Assembly (NCBI GenBank): GCA_019055375.1
Contig: JAHQIW010005485.1
Location: forward strand, 620,001-684,000
Length of the DNA stretch: 64,000 nt
DNA from: Parelaphostrongylus tenuis
Taxonomy: Eukaryota; Nematoda; Chromadorea; Rhabditida; Metastrongylidae
Direction of reading: 5' to 3'
Position numbers and translations under genes: made by a program. Positions within the stretch are counted from its first letter, which is position 1; each line of letters begins with the position of its first letter. This document shows positions 41,131 to 50,734 of the stretch, one piece after another. The notes beneath the pieces were generated by a model. The model ran no database searches. It was not told the origin of the DNA and was given only the letters and a program-made list of their open reading frames with translations.

Positions 41131-41719
41131 AAATTGAATGCATAGTTTTTTCTCGCATAAAAAAGATGCACATAGGGTATTATTCTCAGAGGATGCCATA
41201 CTTGAATAATTTTTCTAATTCATGTATAGATCTTTGAATTTTCCATTTGAAGCATGTGAATAGTAAAGTTTATATCAGAAAACTGACTATTAATGCGCCC
41301 GGAAGGAACAAGTTGTAGTGACGATAATTATTTGAATTTGGTTTGATAGGGAGGAATTCTATGTTCTGTGGTTTGAGCTTTCTAAGTTTTCAACTCCCAT
41401 TGCTCCTCCTTTGATGTCTGAATTTGTGCTTTCACTAGACAATTGTTATGGATTTTTTTTTTGGTTTCCTTTATGATTCTTCTCTTACGAAATAGTGGCC
41501 GATCTTGTGTAGTCTCCCTGGTATTCTGAGATGGCCCAGTTAGAGCGTCCCGGCACTTTATTTCAGGTATTGAAGGGAGCAAGCTGGTACCATGAAAGTT
41601 TGGTTTAAATCTGAGGACCACCGTTGAGAAGACGGGTGACGTCCCGCCTTTGCTCATACGGAACAACCACAACCACTGCGCTATCCGTTTCCTCAAACGT
41701 ATATTGAATGCTGTAGCAT

Positions 41720-41995
41720 TCAAATATATCTACTCCAGACTCCAGATACCGTAATGTACTGTCTTTAATAAAAGTTTTGTAACGTATATTCTCAATTCTT
41801 TCAAGTATATATTTCCGCCTGAGGCCGTGTCTTTGCCCACCACTCAGTTCTCTTAGGTATACTGTGGAAAAAGCAGACAGAATACTAGAATTCCGGTGTA
41901 AAAGTTGTGTTCTATAGTAATAAGAAGCCTTCGCAACGGTTTTTTCTCAAGTGTCAGTGAATCAGTATAGGGTTTGGGGCTTAGTGGCATAGATA
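41720..41995. repeat. SINE-A tail fragment and unassigned sequence
   Basis: CGCCTGAGGCCGTGTC followed by CCCACCACTCAGTTCTCTTA (41816-41862) is the end of a SINE-A head plus its tail. Nothing else is recognised. Confidence 0.6.
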
Positions 41996-41999
41996 AAAA

Positions 42000-42285
42000 C
42001 ATGAAGCTTTCGGCGATGATGAGTTTTTGACAAGATTTGACATGCATTCGTCTTCATCTAGTATTGTTTGAGGTGGTTGGATGCATCTTTGACCTTCGCA
42101 ATGACTCGTCGTGGCCTATCGAGGTATTAAGTCAATTCTGCTGTCCTCGTAGACAAATCTGGTACCAGTCCGACAACCCCGTTGGGATAGAAGGCCTGGT
42201 AAACCTTGCGCGCAGGATCGTACCATCGACTACATGTGTGTTGCGGAGCACTTCTAACCACTGAGCCTTACGCGCCCTTTTGGCT
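42000..42285 (-). repeat. SINE family B copy
   Basis: Plus-strand landmarks: CATGCATTCGTCTTCATCTA, TTGAGGTGGTTGGATGCAT, CTCGTAGACAAATCTGGTAC and ACCATCGACTACATGTG. Minus-strand head contains ACTGAGCC inverse and the box-B region. Confidence 0.7.
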
Positions 42286-42599
42286 TAGGTATTTAGTCCA
42301 CATTCCTATCATGGGTATGCTCTAATACATCCCTATCATTTGTAGTAGATGTTTGTTGATGTCGAAATGTGAGATGCAGCTGAGGTTCACCATCCAGTAG
42401 GATCCTCTCTTTTCCTAGCTGTGGTGTTGAGACTACTCACCCTTTTTTTGTTCAGTCCACCCCCAGTTGAGTGAGATCATCTACAAGGAAGACATAAAGA
42501 GTAATGTGTCTTGGGAGCTAAAATACGTCAGATATGGTACGAGATCATGTCTTTGCCAGTTCATCTTCAGGTATTTCAGGATTTATCAACCCCGCCCCC

Positions 42600-42900
42600 C
42601 TCATGTATTTCGGGTCCTCAACCCCCTAGCCGGTTGACCTCCGCGGACCCACGCTGGGCGTTTCCGCCAGCGTGGGAGCGACTGCACTACCTCTGCCCCT
42701 AGTAGTCGCCTAAGGCAGTACTACTTTCTGTTGCAAGACTGCACGCGAAGTAGTTCCAAAACTTAGCTGCAGATCTTGCAACGAAAAGTAGTACTGTAGT
42801 CGGCGACCAATCGGGACAGAGGAGGTGGAGTTTCGACGCTGGTGGCAGGCCCAGCGTGGGTCCACGGAAGTCACCGGTTTAAGGACGGCAGTTGGTTGAT
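42600..42900. repeat. GC-rich inverted repeat element
   Basis: Left arm (42630-42740) contains GACCCACGCTGGGCG, CTACCTCTGCCCC and GGCAGTACTACTTTCTGTTG. The right arm (42776-42890) contains the inverses CAACGAAAAGTAGTACTG, GGGACAGAGGAGGTGG and CCCAGCGTGGGTCC. About 110-bp imperfect arms around a 35-bp loop. Confidence 0.75.
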
Positions 42901-43430
42901 CGCACAGCGCAACTCGTAAGAGACGTGCGATTTTCGTTATTCAATTAGGCTTCTTACTCCATATAGAAAGGAAAACTTAGATTTTCTGTGTTACTCCGAT
43001 ACTTTATGATTTTCTCTACATGGTCATAACGCTTTTCGTTCATGGATAACTATTCTGTGCAATAAAAACTTTGAGTGCGAAACGTAATCTTCTTTGCGCT
43101 TTTACAGCTCTCTATGATCACCTTACATAAAGCGAATTACAGTATCGAAATCCCCAAGATTCAGATTATCGAATGACTAGTAAGAGTTTGGCGAAAAGCC
43201 GTATACAAGCCCCTACCGAGCTGATAAAACGAACTGATTATGAAATGTAATTTTATTTTCGCTGCTACAACCTAATGGAAAGGCCTTTGCAAAAATCAAC
43301 ATATTTTTTAAATCGCACAGATTTATTTTTTGAACGATTGAAGTGTCTGATGGAAAAGTTTTGTCCAGCGAGAAAGGCCTTCAAACAATCGTGTACCTCT
43401 GTTGGTACACGTCATTTCTTAGGGTTAATT
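42890..43430. repeat. Second copy of the 35.0-35.5 kb dispersed repeat
   Basis: GATCGCACAGCGCAACTCGT to GTGTACCTCTGTTGGTACAC, same block order and orientation as 34.98-35.54 kb. Confidence 0.6.
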
Positions 43431-44470
43431 TGAAGATCTCCGCACCAATAATCTGTCGCTCTGGAACCACAACCACAACCTTCACTGCCATACTTTTATG
43501 GACCTGAGGTAGGGCTTGACCTTAGTCTTAGATTTCTCACTGAGGTTTTTAAGACAAAAGTAAAAGGCCTCTCAAGGATTAAGGCAAGTATGAGGATCAC
43601 CGTTTTTTGAGGACTAGAAGAAGTTCACTGAAAGAGCTTCTCCAGTGATAAACGTCTCCAAGCGCGAGTGTATTGGAAATCATACACGGCGTCCGTAAAG
43701 GGATAAAGAGGTCCAGCATTTTCGGGAACGTATACGTTCCTGAGTGCGGGACCAAGTAGGAGACGAACTATAGGAAGCACGTACCCACGGCACGGTGTGT
43801 CTTCTGTAGTTTAAGCAAGTTGTGCAGTTTTGCGTTGGGCGAAAGTGCGTCGGTCGCAGTTGCGCCAGAGTTTGACCTGCTGATATCCCTCCTGGTGCCC
43901 GGTTAGGGTTCGATAACCCAAGTTTGTCGAGCTCTTTCCTCTCTTTCTTTTTCCTCCTGTTTTCCTTCCTCTTCCTCTCTCTTCTTTCTTTTTCTTTGTC
44001 TTTTTCGGTGCCTACGTCGCCATAATTAGAAGCAAGGCAAACGTGTACTCTTATGTGAGTTGCAGTGGTCGTCGTTTTGATTCACGAGATTTCTTTTTTG
44101 TACTTGACTCAACCATCATTATTTCCTAGTCGCCACCGAGTTTTTACTTTCTTCCTTCTCCTGAAAGGTGGCCTTTTTCTTTTTTGCTTTTCAGTACCCG
44201 TTCCATTGGAAATCTATAGTTTTGATTGCAACGTGATCTGTTTCATAGCTTCATATCTTTGAGTTTCCAAGTTTTTCAATTCAGTTTTTTTGTGTAGAAT
44301 TTTTATCCCGTAAATTTCATTTTCTTAGGCTCATATTTGCAATGAATTCAAAGAGTGGTGTAGTCAAGTTTGTACAATCTCAGGAGTATCTTCGATTGTT
44401 TGATTGACGGTGGTGTAGGATATTATCTTTGTTTTTTGTCTGTTGACTATCATGTGTACGATCACATACC
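43430..44470. other. Intergenic, pyrimidine tract, no supported gene
   Basis: A C/T-rich tract occupies 43930-44010. The plus frame 44065-44262 is hydrophobic and composition-driven. No exon or repeat copy is convincing. Confidence 0.35.
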
Positions 44471-44474
44471 ATGT

Positions 44475-44745
44475 CATAAAGGATAAAAGGATAAAGCTCT
44501 CGGCGCTGATCAATCCTAAAGGATGCGCCATGCATTTGACTTCAATTTTCTAACTTCGTTTGAGGTGATTGAATGCATATCTGGCCTTTACAATGACTTA
44601 CGGTGGCCTCCGCTGAGCCTAGTCAGTGCTGCTTATCCTCCCAGATAAGTCTGAACCAGTCTGGTACCAATTCACCGACCGCGGAGGGATGGATGGATGG
44701 CTTGGTGAGCCATGAGCGCGAGATCGAACCATTGACCATGCCATG
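44475..44745 (-). repeat. SINE family B copy
   Basis: Good copy: GGATAAAGCTCTCGGCGCTG, GCGCCATGCATTTGACTTC, TTGAGGTGATTGAATGCATA, CCGCGGAGGGATGGATGG and CGCGAGATCGAACCATTGAC on plus. Confidence 0.75.
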
Positions 44746-44863
44746 CTTCACCATAATAGACGGCTTGGTTGAATGTGTTGGTAATAAATTTTTCCAGTCC
44801 TCTATATCGGATCTTATCTATGCGTGCATGATCCATAATCAATTGTTCTTCTCTTCCGATTCG

Positions 44864-44925
44864 ATGGCTAACGTCGCGGCGATTTCACCTTCGTCAGATC
44901 GTGCAATCGCCGCGACGTTAGCCAT
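44864..44925. repeat. Perfect 21-bp inverted repeat, 20-bp loop
   Basis: Left arm ATGGCTAACGTCGCGGCGAT+T, right arm its exact inverse at 44905-44925. GC-rich in an AT-rich context and not part of any repeat family seen here. Confidence 0.92.
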
Positions 44926-45064
44926 GCCGTGGTTTAGAGAGAGTCGGATCTTTGAACTCTGTATTCTTGATATTTCATCAGTGATCCGTCGCCTCATTTG
45001 AACTACCTATCCGGGAATGTTGAGTGAAATTTAAAATTGTGAGCTTTTGGCGGGGCTTGAACCC

Positions 45065-45565
45065 AAATCTCACATTTCAATAGATCCTTTCATTATTATT
45101 TCAGCCAACTTGTCATGTGGTCTGGTAAGGGCTCTTGTACAGCCCGATACACGTGTTTCGTCCTTACAGACTCGTCAGTCGGGCAGAAACCGTCGTCTGT
45201 CGATCTTTTTATAGTCAGTTCTCTCGGGAGCCTCACACTCCTTATAGAGAGTCATCGAAGTCGAACATTTTACACTCTATGTCAAGTGAATTTTCACCTA
45301 CACAGAGTGTTGCCACTATTGCTCTTGGCTGGTATTTTTATCATATTATACCTTTATTTCGAGTGCTTTGTTAAGACCACGCTAAAATTCAGACTGTAAA
45401 AAGATCGAAAGACGACGGGTTTTTGCCCGGCTGACGAGTTTGTAAGGATGAAACACGTGTATCGGGCTGTACAAGAGCCCTTACCAGACCACATGACAAG
45501 TTGGTTCGAATGATAATGAAAGGATCTATTGAAATTTTGAGCGTGGTCTTAACAAAGCACTCGAA
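45065..45565. repeat. Foldback family B, best-preserved copy
   Basis: Left arm (45076-45215) contains CATGTGGTCTGGTAAGGGCT, GCCCGATACACGTGTTTCG and TCGTCAGTCGGGCAGAAACC; the right arm (45396-45537) is its inverse at roughly 90% by eye. Spacer about 180 bp. Outer flank carries CGAGTGCTTTGTTAAGACC and its inverse. Confidence 0.85.
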
Positions 45566-45849
45566 ATAAGGTATAATATGATAAAAATACCAACCAAATT
45601 TCACACTTTGCGAGGACGACTGCTGTGGTCGACGATTGTGCAAGAGAGAAAGCGAATGAAATTTTTATCCAGATTCACACCACCAATGGTCACGGATGAT
45701 CCCACTATAAAATTAAGATTGGCAACTTCGTTCTCCTCGGAATCACTTCCGTTATTAGTGTCTGAGGTCGTTACTAGTTATCGCGCGTGAAAGCACGCCG
45801 ATTGACTCGCATGCATTCACTCCAAGCAGAAACTCCAAAAGAACGCTCA

Positions 45850-46135
45850 ATATAAGTAGTTCAAAGCCATATACGATAAAGCTCTTGGTGTAAATCGATC
45901 CCTGAGTAATGGCCATGCAATTATCTTCATCTAGTATTGTCAGAAGTGGTTGAAATGCATATTCGACTCTCACAAATGGTCCGCGGTGGTCTACCGCTCC
46001 ATCCAGAAAGCTAATTCACTGATCCTGAAGTGAAAGAAAGCGGGGTGAGTCTTGATCGCGGGATCGAACCAGCGACCATCCACTGATTGCTCGTGTGTGT
46101 CGTAGAACTTCGCTGACCAGCGCGCTCACGTTGCT
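45850..46135 (-). repeat. SINE family B copy
   Basis: Plus landmarks: GATAAAGCTCTTGGTGTAAA, ATTATCTTCATCTAGTATTG, GTGGTTGAAATGCATATTC and GCGGGATCGAACCAGCGACC. Confidence 0.65.
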
Positions 46136-46329
46136 TTTTATACACAATTCAAATTCTTAAATATGCTGCGAAATGTTTGCGAACTTATATCCAGATGATA
46201 CTTAGGAGGTGGTTGTCTGGTTTGAGCATGCTGACCACCGTGAGGCCTCTCCCTTGAAGTGAATCTTAGTGACTTCTTATCGGTCATGTTTTCCTTCTTA
46301 TATTGGCCGGTTTATCTGTGTTCCGCTAT

Positions 46330-46550
46330 CCACGTTTGTTCTCGTGGTTCGCGAACATGGATAGGTATGGGGATGTACATAAGTACAAGAATTCCCTATC
46401 TTATCGACATTGGAAAAGTGAGACGGGTTCGACTTCCTTCTTGGGTTTAAAGTTTTGCACATCACTCAACATCTTTGGATATATAGTAATAAGGCTATAT
46501 AACTGCTAGTAAAGCGGTAAAATGAAAGAATTTTTGTAGATCTTCTCGAA
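46330..46550 (+). repeat. SINE-A copy (3' half)
   Basis: GGGTTCGACTTCCTTCTTGG (box B region), ACATCACTCAACATCTTTGG, then GCTAGTAAAGCGGTAAAATG and GAATTTTTGTAGATCTTC. Confidence 0.65.
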
Positions 46551-46693
46551 CCATAATTCTTTGGGAGCACAGTTATGACGTTCTCTTCGTTTCGGTGACC
46601 TGGAGTACGACTTTTGAGTGGAATCGTTATCAGTATTGTGATTGATCTACGAAATCTGCAAAATTCTATATAAAGCCTTTTTTCGTCGCAAAA

Positions 46694-48568
46694 ATGGGGA
46701 ACGATTCATCGAAGACGAAGCATTCTGGGAAAGGAGTAGCTTCTTCATTAGGTACGGATTGGATGTAGATGAACTTGGTGATAGATATGCCTCATCCTTG
46801 TGTTTAGGCATACGAGGAGGTCCGTCCAACACCACTGTACAGCGGCACATCGATAATGCCCGGAAGAGCAGAATTCTACAGCTCAAATCATGTGGATTGA
46901 AGTCCTGGCCACAACCGCTGGATGAGGTTCTTACTTCAACGAAGTGATTAAATTCTTCGTGAGGTTTCCTCTTTCAGCTACAAGAAGTCATTCGAAATCT
47001 CGAACTAAGTCAAAACAAAATCAAAGAGTTGCCACCAAGTATTGGCCTTTTTTGTGCTCTGAAACAGTTACATCTCTCTGAAAACATGATCGGTAAGGTT
47101 TAGTAGGTCATTCCATCTTGTTCGTTTGTGTAAATGCCTAATAATCGCTCTTGAAGGTGTACTACCTGATGAAATTGGTTTACTCAAAAATCTGGAGACT
47201 CTCAATCTTCAGTCGAATAAACTGTCAACTCTACCAGAGACCATCATCGGTTGTTCATCACTGAAGACACTCAACATATCTGCAAACTGTTTCAGTCAGT
47301 TTCCTGTGCCTGTGTGTCATTTAATATCCTTGGACACGTTGAATCTTTCGCAGAATTCGATCGTAGAACTGCCTGATGAGGTAATTTTGTATAATCTGAA
47401 ATTGCGATTTTGTGTTAGGTTCATTTCAAGAAACTCCACACTATTATTGAAATTTCAGTACGATTCCTTTATCGGGACTCAAATCCACCTTTAGGAGACA
47501 AGGCCATTTTCGCTTTTTCCACAAACTTCTTACCTGATAGCCCAGAAATAACGACTAGAATACTACACCTTTCTTCAAAGGCCTCCCTATAGCTTCTGGC
47601 AGCAAAATTAAGATCACGTTTCACACTTGACGCGAGTTTATGTTTAGCTAGGTTTGTGCATGGTCCTTGTTACAGACGTCTAGTGACTATTTGATTGCAT
47701 AAATCTCGATGGTTCTGAAGCTAAGTTTTTTTTTCTAGAGGGTCTTCATAGAACGCTAGAAAGAGAAATGAAAAGAATTTCACCTCTAATTTACGATTCG
47801 CATTCCTAGGCTTAAGCTTAGATATGAAAATAAAAGGCCAATACTCATAGAACGACAAGACAATGTATTTTTCTGCAATTTTAATACAAAAACCCAAAAA
47901 TTTACTAAAAAGGGAAGAATTTTGACTAAATAAAAAAATCGCGCCATTTTATAACGCTTTGAGATTGCCGCAGGCGGCGCGGTTCGAGAGACCTGCTATA
48001 GTGCGCACCAGTGTAAGATTCAATTTTATTTTCTTCGCTCATCGCACTAAGATGGTTCATTCATAAACTGAACATACTAACGAAATTGCCGAGATTCTAG
48101 CTATCGAGTGGCCAATAAAAGTCTAATTAAATTGCGTAAAAGGGCTTTTCCTAGAAAGTCTGTACTCGACTTGTGGTTTTTGGTGATCGTGGTAAGGTTA
48201 TCAATTGTTACTTGATCAGCTCATCATTTTTATGTCTCTTCAAGTGAAAAGGTAATTCTTTGTGCCGATTCACTTTTGATAGAGTAGCATTATAGGTGGG
48301 TTCGCTTAACGCATCAGAGCTGAACTTAAACCAGAATCGACTCAACTTCCTGAATGCTGACGTTCTGGCTAGATGTCAGCATTTAAAGATTCTCCGAGTG
48401 GAAGAGAACTGTTTAGTGAAAACCGAATTCACCGTCAGTTTACTCTCAAAGTCGTCTGTTAGCATAATATCCTACGCAGGAAATATATTTCAAGAACGAG
48501 AATTTCAAAATTTACCTGGATATGATGAATATCAGCAACGTTTCACTGCCACTAGGCGGAAAATGTGA
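46694..48568 (+). CDS. lrrc57: LRRC57-like leucine-rich repeat protein
   Basis: Five exons, all phases agreeing: 46694-46751, 46808-46926, 46978-47092, 47157-47380 and 48296-48568; 262 residues (human LRRC57 is 239). The start MGNDSSK keeps the MGN N-terminus of LRRC57, a likely N-myristoylation signal. Typical LRRs (LxxLxLSxNxIxxLPxxIGxL) run through exons 3-5, for example NLELSQNKIKELPPSIGLF and LETLNLQSNKLSTLPETI. The family-specific block ELNLNQNRL and the C-terminus GYDEYQQRFTATRRKM* match LRRC57 (GYDKYMERFTATKKKF). The molecular role is not established; LRRC57 is a membrane-associated LRR protein. Intron 4 is 915 bp and carries a repeat related to family E (48.0-48.17 kb); the others are 51-64 bp. 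Confidence 0.92.
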
Positions 48569-48924
48569 TACGACACAATTGTTAATCTTCCTCGGATGCA
48601 TTCCGTTCGTCTTTTTCTTCATATTTTAGCAACTCTATGTAATTGTGTCTAGTCGTTCCATTTTAGTTCAGAATTTGGACGAAAACAATCTACTTCTTTA
48701 ATCCTCTACAAATATAGAGCAGTTAATCATGATTTTTTGTTCCTTTTTTCTTTATTTCGCTATCTACAAGTACCACGAGGTTGTATGCTCAACTTTGTAC
48801 GGAAAAACCTCTCATACCTTTTCAGTGAATTCATTTTTCTTATGGAGTATAATGAAATGCGCACATCACGTTTCTTTTGATATAAATGTAAGACCACAAG
48901 TAGAATTTTGTCCTTTTTTTTTAT

Positions 48925-49420
48925 ATAACTTAGAGAATTGAGTGGTGAGCAAATACACGGCCTCAGGCGGGAATCGAACCCGCGTTTCATCCTATTCGGG
49001 GACGCGTGCTCTAACCATTACACCACAGAGGCACATTTGCCCGACCACTCATTCTTCAACATCTCTATGTCAGCTATCGCCACCAACCATTAACAGGCTT
49101 AGTCGGATATGCGATGTTGCTTTATAAATCCCGTTAAGCTGACAGCTATTGTTATATATGATACTTCGAAATTACAGTATTTCTACTGCTTATTTCGCAG
49201 TGTGATGATTTTACTTATATAACTTAGAGAATTGAGTGGTGAGCAAAAACATGCCTCGGTGGTGTAATGGTTAGAGCACGCGTCCCCGGATAGGATGAAA
49301 CGCGGGTTCGATTCCCGCCTGAGGCCGTGTTTTTTGCTCACCACTCAGTTCTCTAAGTTATAAAAGTAACATCATCACACTGCGAAATAAGCAGTAGAAA
49401 TACTATAATTTCGAAGTCTT
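48925..49420. repeat. SINE-A array with tRNA-cored hairpin
   Basis: A minus copy (48928-49033) is followed by an inverted tail (49163-49250), a plus head (49251-49325) and a tail (49327-49417). The two tails are about 95% complementary over 90 bp, so the tRNA-like head forms the loop of a long hairpin. The head folds as a 73-nt cloverleaf (acceptor GCCTCGG/CTGAGGC, T arm GCGGG-TTCGATT-CCCGC). Confidence 0.88.
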
Positions 49421-49429
49421 TTGTTTTAT

Positions 49430-50110
49430 TTTCTAGCCAGAACATATATCATCTGAGTGATTCTATGTAGATTGTGCAATCAATTATAAGATCATATGTT
49501 GCACGAATTTGTAGTATTCTTTCCCTGCTATTGATAGTGCATCCAGCCAATGTTTCAATTGTGTACATCGCTTTTTTTAGAACTTCTTGATTGGATCAAT
49601 ATCTGACATATTGTTACCTAGTTTTAGTAACTCCGAACGTTGTAAAATATTGTAAAATCAAAACTATCATTGGTACATTGTATGAAGCTTTATTGTGATG
49701 GATCTGAATACACCATAAAAGTGGAGGACTACTTCACGAAATTTGTTCTTCTGAGAACATCGTATCCATCGATTAACCTGACAATATTGTGGCATAGGCT
49801 CGTTGTTGCTGGTTACTCGATTATTTGTTTTGGAGATATAGGACGATTTACTCTGGTGAACCCGTTCCAGTGCATATTTTCCGCAGAACTTGGAAAAAAG
49901 AGCGGTCGGGGTCCACTGAGTTAATCGTTCTATTGTTGAGTTTCAAGTAAGGAAAGAAGAAGACAAAAAAAAAGTCACAGGCTAGAAGACGGCGAAATAA
50001 TTGGCGCATTCAGAGGACTTTCAAAAGACGTGCGTAGGCTATAATGTGATTATTATTGAGGGCAAATTCAGCGTTGTTAACATACGTTAGTAGTTATGAC
50101 GATACAACGA
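49430..50110. other. Intergenic, no supported feature
   Basis: AT-rich. The plus frame 49670-49924 has no family pattern. Presumably includes 3' flank of the protease gene. Confidence 0.35.
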
Positions 50111-50112
50111 AC

Positions 50113-50569
50113 TTATTTCCCTAGCAAGTGCATTTCGATTAGAATCCACGGGAGAGCAGCGTCGACTTTTGCGTACACCCCAGGGTGTTTTGGTTGACCA
50201 CATCCTATTCCCCAACTCACCAGTCCATGCAGTTCCCAACGGCCCATCGCTGGACACATCAACGGTCCACCTGAATCTCCCTGAAATGCATGGTATCTCA
50301 GCCATTGCGTGATATTGTTTGCATTTCACTACATAAGGTATTTTAAATTGACCTTTAAACGAAAATCAATCTTACTTGACATGAGTCAATAATGCCTTGA
50401 GAGTAGCCAGCACATAACATAGATGGTAGATGAATCCGTCCAGCATAATGAGCGAGACATTGTGTGAATGGTATAATGGGAACATGGATCTCTCGAAGCA
50501 CATCTGCCTGTCGTCCGTTTTCTTTAGTCATTCCCCAACCTATATAAACACCGTAACAGATTAGCAATA

Positions 50570-50626
<57 letters not shown>

Positions 50627-50698
50627 CCATGTACATACATTTACGTGCATATGTATATATACATTTGCATACATATATACATACATATATACATACCA

Positions 50699-50734
<36 letters not shown>

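Noticed and set aside
49251..49325. Functional tRNA gene call for the SINE-A head
   Set aside because: The cloverleaf folds but the anticodon loop lacks U33 and the sequence recurs in diverged dispersed copies; it is a SINE head.
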